From Halorussus aquaticus (lineage in GTDB: Archaea; Halobacteriota; Halobacteria; Halobacteriales; Haladaptataceae): a stretch of DNA of 64,000 bases. The stretch's first letter is position 1, and each line of letters opens with the position of its first letter. The notes below the pieces were generated by a model, which was given only the letters and a program-made list of their open reading frames with translations, made no database searches and had not been told where the DNA came from. This document shows, piece after piece, positions 36,452 through 45,326 of this stretch. Both the position numbers and the translations under genes were made by a program. The DNA is taken from contig NZ_CP100400.1 of NCBI RefSeq assembly GCF_024218795.1, positions 1,984,001 through 2,048,000 of the forward strand. The letters are read 5' to 3'.

Positions 36452-36784
36452 ATGAGCGAGTACACCGTCGAGTTCGTCGGCACGGGCGAGACCATCGAAG
36501 TCTCGGAGAAGGAGACAATCCTGAGCAAGTGCATCGAGGAGGGCATCGCTCAGGAGTACTCCTGTCGCGTCGGGATGTGTCTGGCCTGCTCGGCCGAAAT
36601 CGTGGCGGGCGACGTGACCCAACCCGCGGCCCGGGGTCTCACCGACGAGGAGGCCGAGGAGTACGCGCTGACCTGCATGGCTCGCCCGGCGAGCGACCTC
36701 AAGTTGGACCGCGGGAAGTACCCGCCGAGCATCGAGGACGAGACCGGAGCGATGGAGAACGAGGCCGCGGCCGCCGACGACTGA
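36452..36784 (+). CDS. Plant-type 2Fe-2S ferredoxin
   Basis: The 110-residue protein has the plant-type Cys pattern: CRVGMCLAC near 46-54 (Cys-x4-Cys-x2-Cys) and a fourth Cys in ALTCMARP. It carries an acidic tail. It probably donates electrons to the divergently encoded geranylgeranyl reductase 111 bases away; it could also serve other reductases. The ATG is preceded by GATAAAGAGTAAAG. Confidence 0.9.
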   Translation: MSEYTVEFVGTGETIEVSEKETILSKCIEEGIAQEYSCRVGMCLACSAEIVAGDVTQPAARGLTDEEAEEYALTCMARPASDLKLDRGKYPPSIEDETGAMENEAAAADD

Positions 36785-36804
36785 GCGGGTCCCGATTCGG
36801 CTAC

Positions 36805-37617
36805 CTACTCCCGACTCTCCTCGAACCACGTAGCGCCGTAGTCCACGACGTCCCGTTGAGAGACGAGTTTCGCGTCCGCGGGACCGACCGTTCCCTCCGT
36901 CACGGCTTCCGGGCGAGCAGCCTCGAAATCTCGGCCCGCGTCCGCGAAATCGTCGGCGTCGTACGAGAGGTGTTCTAGCGTAATCAGCTCCGGTTCACCG
37001 TCGTCGGCGACGACGGTCGTCTCGTGCGTCGAGATTTCTTGCTCGCGGTCGGCGCGATGCTCAGCGAGGTGGAACGAGGTGTTGGTGTCGTACTCGGTGC
37101 CGAGCATGAGAATCGTCCCGTCGCGGTCGTAGATTTCCGCGAGCGGTGATTTCTCGCCGAGTCCGTTTTCGTAGGGGTGGTCGGCGACGATGGCCTCGGC
37201 GTCGGCGCCCCACGCCGCGAACGAGTAGGTCGGGTGGCGACTCCGGTGGACCTCGGGATACGTCCGGAAGCACTCCGGAATCGCGCCGACGTTCCACGTC
37301 GGCGTCACCGCGGGCCGGTAGGGCGGACGCTCGCTCCGAATTACGTCCTCCCAGTCGTCGGGGACCGGCGGGTTCTCCCAGCCTTCGGGGTCGGAGTACT
37401 GGGTGGAGTGCGTCGGCATCACGAGCGTTCCCTCGGGCGTGACCGCCTCCGTCAGCGCGTTCACGACCGCGGGTTGACCGCCGGTGACCCACCCGAGCGA
37501 CGACAGCGACGAGTGGACCAGCAGTGTCTCGCCCGCCTCGACGCCGAGGTCGCGCAGGTCGGCGGCGATTCGCTCTGGCGTTATCGGTTCGTCGGTTCGT
37601 TCGATTCGTTCTTCCAT
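36805..37617 (-). CDS. AAC(3)-family N-acetyltransferase
   Basis: The protein is 270 residues from ATG 37617; upstream only TTG occurs in frame. It matches the aminoglycoside 3-N-acetyltransferase family, with LLVHSSLSSLGWVTGG near the N-terminus, VMPTHSTQYSDPEGWENPP, and LMLGTEYDTNTSFHLAEHRA. Many chromosomal members in archaea have other acceptors, so resistance should not be assumed. It is convergent to the ferredoxin, with 20 bases between stops. Confidence 0.85.
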   Translation of the reverse strand: MEERIERTDEPITPERIAADLRDLGVEAGETLLVHSSLSSLGWVTGGQPAVVNALTEAVTPEGTLVMPTHSTQYSDPEGWENPPVPDDWEDVIRSERPPYRPAVTPTWNVGAIPECFRTYPEVHRSRHPTYSFAAWGADAEAIVADHPYENGLGEKSPLAEIYDRDGTILMLGTEYDTNTSFHLAEHRADREQEISTHETTVVADDGEPELITLEHLSYDADDFADAGRDFEAARPEAVTEGTVGPADAKLVSQRDVVDYGATWFEESRE

Positions 37618-37798
37618 GTTCGAGGATGCTCCGTCGCAGTTCGATTCTCGGTCGTCGTCCAATTCCTTCAGGACGGACCTGCAAACCGGCGTTTCCGCCG
37701 TGAAAGCGTCCGTCGTCTACCTCAGGCAACCGCGCCCAATGATAAAACCGTTGCCACAGTTCGAGCTGCGATACCATGTCCCACGAGCCGGGCGCACG

Positions 37799-38392
37799 TC
37801 AGGGCGGTCGCTCCATCGAGAATCGGTCGTCCGTGGTCGCGTATAGGCTTCCCGACAGTCTCCCCACGGCGTCCAGTTTCTCCACGTCCATCTTCCCGTC
37901 GGTCGTCACCGCGTCGTCCAGATGGACCCACTCGACTTCGCCGAGGACCATCGAGGACCCGCCCACGTCCACCATCTCGTAGAGCGAACACTCGAAGGCG
38001 ACCGGCGACTCCGCGACGCGGGGCGGCGCGACGACCGTCGAGTCCGCCCGCGTGACCGCGGCGCGGTCGAACTCGCTCTCGCCCGCGGGGAGGGTCGCGG
38101 CCGTCTCGTTCATCGCCTCGGCGACCGACTCGGTGACGACGTTGACGACGAACTCTTCGCTCCGACGGACGTTCCGCGGCGTGTCCTTCAGGCCCTCGGG
38201 CGACCCCTCGTCGTCCACGGGCGCGAACATCACGACCGGCGGGTCCACCGCGACCACGTTGAAGAAACTGTACGGCGCGAGGTTGTCCGTGCCGTCGGGA
38301 CCGGTCGTGCTGACCCACGCGATGGGCCGGGGGACGACCGCGCCCGCGAGCGTTCGGTACATCGAGGGAACCTCGTCGGGGTCGATTTCCAT
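37799..38392 (-). CDS. Flavin reductase family protein (FMN-binding)
   Basis: The protein is 197 residues from ATG 38392. It begins MEIDPDEVPSMYRTLAGAVVPRPIAWVSTTGPDGTDNLAPYSFFN, the FMN-binding split-barrel core of flavin reductases and DIM6/NTAB-type proteins. Family members reduce flavins or act as NADH:FMN oxidoreductases. The substrate and a partner oxygenase are not evident here. Confidence 0.88.
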   Translation of the reverse strand: MEIDPDEVPSMYRTLAGAVVPRPIAWVSTTGPDGTDNLAPYSFFNVVAVDPPVVMFAPVDDEGSPEGLKDTPRNVRRSEEFVVNVVTESVAEAMNETAATLPAGESEFDRAAVTRADSTVVAPPRVAESPVAFECSLYEMVDVGGSSMVLGEVEWVHLDDAVTTDGKMDVEKLDAVGRLSGSLYATTDDRFSMERPP

Positions 38393-38501
38393 ACCGGAGC
38401 GACGGAGCACGGCGGGGAAGGGTTTGCGGTCCCGGCGAACGCCGACCCCGAATCGACGGAGGGCCAACAGGTCAAAGGCTGTCGCGGGCCGAGTTCCGGA
38501 C

Positions 38502-38726
38502 ATGGTAGACGAGGAAACCGCCGAAGGCGAGACCGACCGCCGCGAAGAGATGGCGGCCGAGCGAGACGAGGAGGTCGAGGAAGAACTGGAGCGCGTGGAC
38601 GAGGAGATGGACCCCGAGGAGACCGAGCAGTCCGACGCCGCGACCCTGCCCGACGACGAGGAGGGCGACCACAATCGGAAGGACGGCCGCCACGTCGAGA
38701 CGAACGAGTCGAACGACGCCAGCTAG
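38502..38726 (+). CDS. Small, very acidic protein
   Basis: The 74-residue protein is dominated by Glu/Asp and Arg (MVDEETAEGETDRREEMAA, EVEEELERVDEEMDPEE), with charged coiled helix in the first 50 residues. Its codons show high third-position GC, and the ATG follows the usual haloarchaeal context. The stop TAG shares the palindrome CTAG with the stop of the next gene, which converges, so the two coding regions overlap by four bases. Function is unknown. Confidence 0.6.
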   Translation: MVDEETAEGETDRREEMAAERDEEVEEELERVDEEMDPEETEQSDAATLPDDEEGDHNRKDGRHVETNESNDAS

Positions 38727-39907
38727 TCGCCCTCCGCCTCGACCGCGCAGTTGTTGGGTCCTAATTCTATCTCGAACGCGTCCCCGTCGTCGAGCGACTT
38801 CCGGCCGAGATTCGCCGCGACGATGTCCTCGTAGTTGGCCGGTCGCGGCGGGAACGAGTCCAGCACTCGCTCCACGAACGCGTCTCTCTCGCCGGGAATC
38901 CGGAGGCGGTCCCGAATCTCGCCGACTCTGGCGGCGTAGCAGTCGCCCTCGTCGGGGTTCGGGTCGGCGTCTGGCGTCCGGTGACCCGGTGCGACGAGGG
39001 TGTCGTCGGGGAGCGCGAGCAGACGCTCGGTCAGGGTCTCGTAGAGCGTACCGGCGAGGTCCCGCGCGCCCTCGTCGCCTCGCTCCAAGTCGGGCCTGCC
39101 GAAACTGTCCGCGAACAGCGCGTCGCCGGAGAACAGCAGGTCGCCGAGACGGAGCGCGGTCAGTTCGGTCGTGTGGCCCGGCGCGTGAAGCGCGGTCAGG
39201 GCGGCGTCGCCGACCCGAATCTCGTCGCCGTCTCCGAGCAGGGTCGCGTCGAACGTCAGTCCGCGCTCGGTCGCGCCCGCGGGCAGGACCGCCTCCGCGT
39301 CGGTCTCCGCGGCCAGCGCTCGGACGCCCGAGAGGTGGTCGGCGTGGACGTGGGTATCGACAGCCCACCGGAGGTCCGCGCCGCGCTCGGCGGCGTCGGC
39401 GACGTAGCGGTCGGCGAACGCTCTCAGGGGGTCAACGACGACCGCCTCGTCGCCCGAGACGACCAGATACGACAGGCAGCCGGTGGCCGGGCGGTCGTAC
39501 TGGAGGACGGTCGCGCCCTCGAATCCCTCCGAGTCGGTCGAAAGCTCCCGCGAGACGTACACACGCGCCCACCCCTGCATCCCCTCCGCGAGGTTCCGCG
39601 CGTCGATGCCCGTCTCGCGCAGGATGTCGGCGACGGTGGCGCTGGCCTCGCCGCGCGGACAGACCGCGACGACCGGTTCCCGGAGGTCGAGGTCCGCGAC
39701 GAACTCGGCCACCTCGTCCCGGGCCTTCGCGGCCACGAACTCGGCGTAAGGGACTTGGACGGTCTCGACGCCGTCCCCGGTGATGTGCCACGCTTCGAAC
39801 TCCTCGCGGTTGCGCACGTCGAGCAGGTTCACGCGCTCGCCGCGCCGGATGCGGTCGTGGACTTCGTCGGCCGAGAGCGAGTGGCCGTCGTCGTTCTCGT
39901 CGGTCAT
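38723..39907 (-). CDS. Rhodanese-metallo-beta-lactamase fusion (persulfide-dioxygenase-like)
   Basis: The protein is 394 residues from ATG 39907. The N-terminal rhodanese domain (about 10-120) has Cys83 in VCPRGEAS. The C-terminal MBL domain has the metal site DTHVHADHLSG (His186, His188, Asp190, His191) and LPAGATERG, typical of ETHE1-like persulfide dioxygenases. The fusion would oxidise persulfide or handle thiosulfate or sulfane sulfur; this is an inference. The rhodanese-first order is the reverse of the CstB-type fusion. Confidence 0.87.
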   Translation of the reverse strand: MTDENDDGHSLSADEVHDRIRRGERVNLLDVRNREEFEAWHITGDGVETVQVPYAEFVAAKARDEVAEFVADLDLREPVVAVCPRGEASATVADILRETGIDARNLAEGMQGWARVYVSRELSTDSEGFEGATVLQYDRPATGCLSYLVVSGDEAVVVDPLRAFADRYVADAAERGADLRWAVDTHVHADHLSGVRALAAETDAEAVLPAGATERGLTFDATLLGDGDEIRVGDAALTALHAPGHTTELTALRLGDLLFSGDALFADSFGRPDLERGDEGARDLAGTLYETLTERLLALPDDTLVAPGHRTPDADPNPDEGDCYAARVGEIRDRLRIPGERDAFVERVLDSFPPRPANYEDIVAANLGRKSLDDGDAFEIELGPNNCAVEAEGD

Positions 39908-40031
39908 ACGTGTGAGTACGGTCCTCGGGGTCAAAACGATGGGCGGCTCTCTCGGGTATCGGAGTGAGAACCACCGCGACGGGGACCGAGTCCTGCAAAC
40001 CTTCAAGCGCGCCGACACCATATCCTCGCTC

Positions 40032-40667
40032 ATGGACGCCGCCAGTTTCCCCGACGCGATCAGGGACGCGAAAGCGACCGAACTCGACCGCCTCGGCTCT
40101 CAGCAGGCGCTCGTCGCCCTGACCGACGCGGACCTCGACGCCGGGACCGTCCTGCGCGCCGCCGCCCGGAGCGAGTACACCGCCCGCGAGACGTTCGCCG
40201 AGTGGGCCGACACCGCGGCCGACGCCGACGCTCGGGAGACCTTCGACGCGCTGGCCGACGAGGAAGGCGACCACTACGACCGCATCGTCGCCGAGTCGGA
40301 CGGGGAGTTCGCTCCCGCCGACGCCGACGCGGACCGGATGCACGACTACTTGCGGAGTCTCGACGCCACCGTCGAGCGCGCGGCGGGACTCGTCGGGCGT
40401 TCGCTGGCGACCGACCGCACCCAATTGCAGGTCGTGAACTTCTTCGTCAACGAGGCCGACGAGCGCCGGGCCGACCTGTTCCGGGAGTTGCGCGCCGACA
40501 CGCAGGAGGGCGTCTCGACGGGCGCGGACCTGCTCGCCGCGCACTGCGACGGCGAAGACGACTGGGAACGCGCCCGCGAGACCGCCGAGGAAGTCGTCCA
40601 GACAGCGTACGACGTGTACGCCGAGACGCTGGAGGGGATGGGTCTCGACCCGAAGCCGATTTGTTAA
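40032..40667 (+). CDS. Rubrerythrin/ferritin-like protein
   Basis: The protein is 211 residues from ATG 40032. The four-helix ferritin-like pattern is suggested by EYTARETFAEWADTAADADARETFDALADEEGDHYDRIVAESDG, where ExxxxE-x-x-H spacing could make half a di-iron site. The remaining helices hold FFVNEADERRADLFRELRADTQ. It has no C-terminal rubredoxin Cys motif. It lies divergent from the rhodanese fusion. Confidence 0.7.
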   Translation: MDAASFPDAIRDAKATELDRLGSQQALVALTDADLDAGTVLRAAARSEYTARETFAEWADTAADADARETFDALADEEGDHYDRIVAESDGEFAPADADADRMHDYLRSLDATVERAAGLVGRSLATDRTQLQVVNFFVNEADERRADLFRELRADTQEGVSTGADLLAAHCDGEDDWERARETAEEVVQTAYDVYAETLEGMGLDPKPIC

Positions 40668-40766
40668 TTCTCAGTAAATTCCGCCCCTCTAGTTACTGTT
40701 CGACTACTTATGTACGGAATAACGAAAGTTTAACGAATCGATATTGTCTATCGTCCGATACCATAG

Positions 40767-42749
40767 ATGCATCGGAAATCCTCGTGCGTGGTTCTGGTCG
40801 GTCTCCTCGTCCTCTCGGTGGTCGCCGTCGGTGGCGTCGGCACCGCCGCGGCGGCGAACGCGTCGCTAGATTCGGGGAACGTACCGCTGGAGGACGGGTC
40901 GTGGTACTGGCAAGGGCAGTATCTGTACAACGACACCGTCGCCGACGCGGGCGAACGACTCGGTCTCTACAACGCGACCGCCGACGACCTCGTTCGCAAC
41001 GTCACGGCCGACGACTCTCGGGCGTTCGACATCGACACGTCGGACCTCGACGGCGACTACTATCTGCGAAACGAGTCGGGCGAGACTGTGGTCTCGTTCT
41101 CCGTAGAAGCGCAACGGTTGTCGTTCGACTCGAACACCGAGAACTACTACCTCGTGGCCAACGGGACGGCCGCGCACGTCAAGAAACTCGGACTCGACTC
41201 GAACCGGCACGAGTACGACCTCGTGGTCGAATCCTCGTCGCTCAATCTCACCGAGCGAATCGACGGGGCGCGCGAGGTGGACGGCCGAACGGTCGTCTTC
41301 GACGTGAGCGGCGACGTCGTCGTCGATACCCGCGGCCTCGAGGCGGGGACCTACCGAATCAACGCGAGCGTCCCCGACACGACCGCGGTGGCGAACTACT
41401 CGTTCAGACCGTCGAACGTCTCGGAGGTCCGCTGGGAACTCCACCGCGAGGAGACGGTGCTCGCGGACGGAGAGACGTACTGGCAGTCACGCTCGCTCAC
41501 GCGGGACTACGGGGTGGCGGACGCGAAACTGAAGGTGGTCCGTAGTCGTGACGGCGCTTTCGCGCAGGAGTTCTACACGAACGAGACCGGCGTCGGGACC
41601 ATCGACACCACGCATCTGGGGAACGGAACGTACGAGGTGCGGAACTCGGGCAACGACACGTTGTACGCCTCATTCTCGATCGTCGAACAGAACCTCTCGA
41701 CCTCGCTCGCCGACGACACGGTGACCGACGGAACGGGAACGACGAACCTCTCTGTCGCCTCGAACCGGACAGGTTACGACCTCCTCCTGTGGTCGGAGAC
41801 TGTCGAGAGAGCGAACCTGAGTCGGGCGGTTCCGGCGTCCACCGTGACGAGCGAGGGCGACCTCGCGGTTCGGAACCTCTCGTCCGACGCCTCGCTGACG
41901 GTCGACTACTCCGCGCTCTCGGCGGGGACGTACACGTTCCACGTCAGCGTCGCCGACACGAGAGCGAAGGCCAACGCGACCCTCGAAGTGACGGCCGAGT
42001 CGAGCGGGGGCGATGACGGAGAGGGTAGTGGTTCCGGCGGTGGCGGCGGTGGCGGAAACGTCCCGCCGCCGTCCGTCCGGACCGAAACGGTCGAAGCGGG
42101 CGAGGACTACCGCCGGTTCGAGATTTCGAGCGCCCGGTCCGACAGTCCCGCGACCGTCTCGCTGTCGGGTCTCGGAACCGACCGCGTATCGTTCGAGGAA
42201 CTCCGAATACGGCCGGAGAGCGACGACCCCGAGCCGCGGTTCTTCGTCAACGCGTCGAGCGTGGACGCGCCCGCGGTCCGAGCGCCGGCGGACGTGGACA
42301 CCCTCGGCTACCTACGGGTCGAACCGACGTACGTCCGGAACGCCGACCTCGGGTCGGTGACGGTCGAGTTCGCCGTCCCGACGGACGCGACCGACCCCGA
42401 GTCCGTCCGACTCTATCGCCACACGGACGGCGCGTGGCAGCCCCTTTCGACCGAATTCGTCGAGAAGACTGGCGGGAAGTACGTCTTCCGCGCCGAGGCG
42501 ACAGGCGTCTCGCTGTTCGCGGTCACGGCCGACGAGTCGATGGCGCTTGATAACGGGACCGACTCGTCGACTCGGACGGCGACGGTGACGGCGAGTGCGA
42601 CCGCTGAAACGACCGCCGAGACGACGGCGGACACGTCCGCGACGACGACCACCCGTTCCTCCGGGGGCGCGGGCCACGCCGCGACGAGCGTGCTCGCGCC
42701 GCTGGTCGCGCTCGCAATCGCAGTCGGCTACCGGACTCGGAACGACTGA
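40767..42749 (+). CDS. Surface glycoprotein with PGF-pre-PGF domain
   Basis: The 660-residue protein has a Sec signal peptide (VVLVGLLVLSVVAVGGVGTAAAA) and repeated surface blocks containing W-Y/F-QGQ or YWQSRSL-type patterns, as in haloarchaeal cell-surface beta-sandwich proteins. Many Asn-X-Thr/Ser sites are candidates for N-glycosylation. A Gly-rich linker sits near 418-432. A PGF-pre-PGF-type domain follows (EPRFFVNASSV, DGAWQPLSTEFVEKTGGKYVFRAEATGVSLFAV), then a Thr-rich stem and a C-terminal hydrophobic span. The PGF tripeptide itself is absent. Confidence 0.83.
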   Translation: MHRKSSCVVLVGLLVLSVVAVGGVGTAAAANASLDSGNVPLEDGSWYWQGQYLYNDTVADAGERLGLYNATADDLVRNVTADDSRAFDIDTSDLDGDYYLRNESGETVVSFSVEAQRLSFDSNTENYYLVANGTAAHVKKLGLDSNRHEYDLVVESSSLNLTERIDGAREVDGRTVVFDVSGDVVVDTRGLEAGTYRINASVPDTTAVANYSFRPSNVSEVRWELHREETVLADGETYWQSRSLTRDYGVADAKLKVVRSRDGAFAQEFYTNETGVGTIDTTHLGNGTYEVRNSGNDTLYASFSIVEQNLSTSLADDTVTDGTGTTNLSVASNRTGYDLLLWSETVERANLSRAVPASTVTSEGDLAVRNLSSDASLTVDYSALSAGTYTFHVSVADTRAKANATLEVTAESSGGDDGEGSGSGGGGGGGNVPPPSVRTETVEAGEDYRRFEISSARSDSPATVSLSGLGTDRVSFEELRIRPESDDPEPRFFVNASSVDAPAVRAPADVDTLGYLRVEPTYVRNADLGSVTVEFAVPTDATDPESVRLYRHTDGAWQPLSTEFVEKTGGKYVFRAEATGVSLFAVTADESMALDNGTDSSTRTATVTASATAETTAETTADTSATTTTRSSGGAGHAATSVLAPLVALAIAVGYRTRND

Positions 42750-42840
42750 CCCGCCACCGTCGGAGAGGAGCGACTTCCGACCCGCCGTTCGCTCGCCGCT
42801 TCCCGCAAACCTAACCGTCCGCGACCCGTAGGTTCGGCCA

Positions 42841-43392
42841 ATGACTCAGAACTCCGAAACCGAGACGGCCACCCTCGCAGGCGGGTGCTTCTGGTGTACC
42901 GAAGCGGCGTTCAAGGAACTCGACGGCGTCGAGTCGGTCACGTCCGGGTACGCGGGCGGCCACGTCGAGGACCCGACCTACGAAGCGGTCTGCACGGGCG
43001 ACACCGGCCACGCCGAGGTCGTACAGGTGGAGTACGACACCGACGAACTCAGCTACGAGGACGTGCTGAAGGTGTTCTTCACGGTCCACGACCCGACCCA
43101 ACTCAACCGGCAGGGACCGGACGTCGGCACCCAGTACCGTTCGGCGGTCTTCTACCACGACGACGAGCAGAAGCAGGTCGTGCAGCGCTTCCTCCGCGAG
43201 TTGGACGCCGAGGGGGCCTACGACGGCGACGAAATCGTCACCGAGGTCGAACCCCTCGACACCTTCTACGAGGCCGAGGAGCGCCATCAGGACTACTACG
43301 AGAAGAACCCGAACGACCAGTACTGCTCGATTCAGGCCGAACCCAAGGTCCAGAAGGTGCGCGAGAAGTTCGGGGAGAAGGCGGCGCAGTAG
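42841..43392 (+). CDS. msrA: Peptide methionine sulfoxide reductase A
   Basis: The 183-residue protein has the MsrA active site GGCFWCTEAAF with catalytic Cys at about residue 17, plus VTSGYAGGHVEDPTYEAVCTGDTGHAEVVQVEYD and FYEAEERHQDYY. It reduces the S-form of methionine sulfoxide in proteins. It sits convergent to the chemotaxis cluster. Confidence 0.95.
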   Translation: MTQNSETETATLAGGCFWCTEAAFKELDGVESVTSGYAGGHVEDPTYEAVCTGDTGHAEVVQVEYDTDELSYEDVLKVFFTVHDPTQLNRQGPDVGTQYRSAVFYHDDEQKQVVQRFLRELDAEGAYDGDEIVTEVEPLDTFYEAEERHQDYYEKNPNDQYCSIQAEPKVQKVREKFGEKAAQ

Positions 43393-43472
43393 CGTTACTC
43401 GGCGGCCGAACCTGATTTTCGTCGGTCACTCTCTATTCGGCGATTCCGGAGAATAGAACGCCGAGAACCCGG

Positions 43473-44021
43473 TCAGTTCTCGCTCTCTTCGTTCCCGCCC
43501 TCGCCTTCCCGGAGCAGAATCGGTTCGGGGTCGTAGGCGGTCACGACCGCGATTCGGCCGGTTCCGGTGTCGAACTCGACGGTCCGGCCGCGGCCGCCGC
43601 CCACGTCGCTGCCCTCGACCGGCACGTCGAGTTCCGCGAACGCCTCGCGGGCCGTGGCGACGTTGTCGTCGCTGACCTCCCGGGGCAGTTCGGTGAGGTC
43701 GAGCAGGTCGCTCCCGCCGACGACGTACCCCTCCAGCGCGGCGTAACTCGCGCCCGCCGACACCGCCTCGCGGAGCATCTGCTCGACGGCGGCGTCCACG
43801 TACTTGCCGTCGCTGGTGCCGTCGCCGTCCGACCGGCGGGGGAGCATCGCGTGGGCGAGTCCGCCGACCGCGTTCTCGGGGTCGTACACCGCCAGTCCGA
43901 CGCATGCGCCCAGTCCGTAGGCGACCAGCGTCGTGCCGTCGCCGACGACCTCGTACTCGGAGACGCCGACGAAGCGGCGCTCCCGCTCGGGCGTCTCGGG
44001 GTCGCTCTCGTAGGTCTTCAC
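43473..44021 (-). CDS. cheD: CheD chemoreceptor glutamine deamidase
   Basis: The 182-residue protein starts at GTG 44021. The GTG overlaps the stop of cheC (GTGA), which supports this start and translational coupling. CheD motifs include AYGLGACVGLAVYDPENAVGGLAHAMLP, with the catalytic Cys in GACVG, and EGYVVGGSDLLDL. CheD deamidates receptor glutamines and binds CheC. It is the last gene of the leftward transcript. Confidence 0.92.
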   Translation of the reverse strand: MKTYESDPETPERERRFVGVSEYEVVGDGTTLVAYGLGACVGLAVYDPENAVGGLAHAMLPRRSDGDGTSDGKYVDAAVEQMLREAVSAGASYAALEGYVVGGSDLLDLTELPREVSDDNVATAREAFAELDVPVEGSDVGGGRGRTVEFDTGTGRIAVVTAYDPEPILLREGEGGNEESEN

Positions 44022-44815
44022 GATATCACTCCGAGACCGACCTCGGAGATTTTGGTGACGAACTCCTCGTCGCCGGGGAACACGTAGATGGTCGCGTCCA
44101 CGTCGTGTCGCGGGATGCGGAGCCGCGACCGGATGAACAGGCCGACGCCGTACTGCTTGAAGATGCGCGCGACCAGCGTCCGCTCGGGGTCCTGCACCGG
44201 CACCGGCGACCCGGTGTCGATGGGCGTGTCGAACAGCGTGGCCCACTCGTCCACGAACCCGTTGGCCATCATGTTGCAGAGTTCGGTCAGCGCGTCCCGG
44301 CCCATCTCGGTCGAGACCGACGAGAGGTCCTCGACCGCCCGCTGGAGCATCAGCGCGGCGGCCTTGTTCGCGCTCTCCATCGGGAAGACGACCAGCACGT
44401 TCCCGACGAGGGGCTTGCTCAGCAGGACGCGCGCCCCGGCGCGCTCGCCCGCCCGGAACTGCGCGGGGACGGTCTCCTGCTCGGCGTAGCCGATTTTGAC
44501 CTGTTCGGTCGTCACCGTGAGGTCGTCGTCCAGCACGTCGTTGAGTCGGGACTCGACTCCGGTGACCCCCCGGTCGCCCAGCCAGTTGAGGACCGCCAGC
44601 GTCTTGAGCGGTATCGTCCGTTCGGCGTCGGCGGTCACCGAACTCTCCGCGCTCTCGCTCGCTTCCGTGGAGCCGTCGCGCTCGGCCGTCCCGTCGCCTT
44701 CGGTCGTCTCGTCCCCCTCGACCGTCTCGCCGCCTTCACCTCCACCGTCGCCTCCGGTCCGCTCCGGGTCTCGTTCGCGCCGCTCGCGCTCCGCCGCGTC
44801 GTTTTCGAGCGTCAT
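44018..44815 (-). CDS. cheC: CheC phosphatase-family protein
   Basis: The protein is 265 residues from ATG 44815. The first 65 residues are a Gly/Glu/Thr-rich linker. The CheC domain has a canonical catalytic pattern, EXXN, in DALTELCNMMANGFVDEWATLFD; the second motif is not clear. It removes phosphate from CheY-P and binds CheD. It overlaps cheW by four bases (ATGA) and cheD by four. Confidence 0.9.
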   Translation of the reverse strand: MTLENDAAERERRERDPERTGGDGGGEGGETVEGDETTEGDGTAERDGSTEASESAESSVTADAERTIPLKTLAVLNWLGDRGVTGVESRLNDVLDDDLTVTTEQVKIGYAEQETVPAQFRAGERAGARVLLSKPLVGNVLVVFPMESANKAAALMLQRAVEDLSSVSTEMGRDALTELCNMMANGFVDEWATLFDTPIDTGSPVPVQDPERTLVARIFKQYGVGLFIRSRLRIPRHDVDATIYVFPGDEEFVTKISEVGLGVIS

Positions 44816-45321
44816 GCCTGTGCCCTCGCTTTGGAGACGAGTACGTCCACGTCGAAGACGCCCATCGGTTCGTCGGTCCTGTCGGACTCGGCGACCACCG
44901 CTCGGAACCACCGCCGCCTGACTGACGGTTCCCAGTCGCCGTCTTCGGGCGTCTCGACGCTATCGACGTGGTGGGCGTCGATGCCCGCCACCTCGTCCAC
45001 GAGCAGGCCGGTCGGCCGGGCGTCGCCCCGGTCGAGCAACAGGAGCGTCGTCTCGGCGTCCGGCGCGCGCGTCGGGAGTTCGAGCAGCGCCCGACCGTCC
45101 ACGACGACCGGAATCTCGCTGCCGAGGTTGGTCACGCCCGCCACGGCCGGACCGGTCTGGGGGACCGGCGTCACGCTTGGGTCGTCGAGTATCTGCTCGA
45201 CGCGGCCGAGTTCGAGTCCGTAGTCGTCGCCGCCGAGACCGAAGCGAACGAACTCGACCCAGTCGCGTCTGTTCTCCTCGGTCTCGGGCGTCACCGCCCC
45301 GCCGGAGAGGTCACCGCTCAT
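44812..45321 (-). CDS. cheW: CheW coupling protein
   Basis: The 169-residue protein has the CheW SH3-like core: FVRFGLGGDDYGLELGRVEQIL, TPVPQTGPAVAGVTNLGSEIPVVVDGRALL and LLVDEVAGIDAHHV. It couples transducers to CheA. The N-terminal 20 residues are an acidic extension. It starts five bases after the transducer gene ends, in the same transcript. Confidence 0.92.
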   Translation of the reverse strand: MSGDLSGGAVTPETEENRRDWVEFVRFGLGGDDYGLELGRVEQILDDPSVTPVPQTGPAVAGVTNLGSEIPVVVDGRALLELPTRAPDAETTLLLLDRGDARPTGLLVDEVAGIDAHHVDSVETPEDGDWEPSVRRRWFRAVVAESDRTDEPMGVFDVDVLVSKARAQA

Positions 45322-45326
45322 CGGAG

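Noticed and set aside
36805-37617. Aminoglycoside resistance gene
   Set aside because: The family is right but chromosomal archaeal members need not act on antibiotics, so resistance is not claimed.
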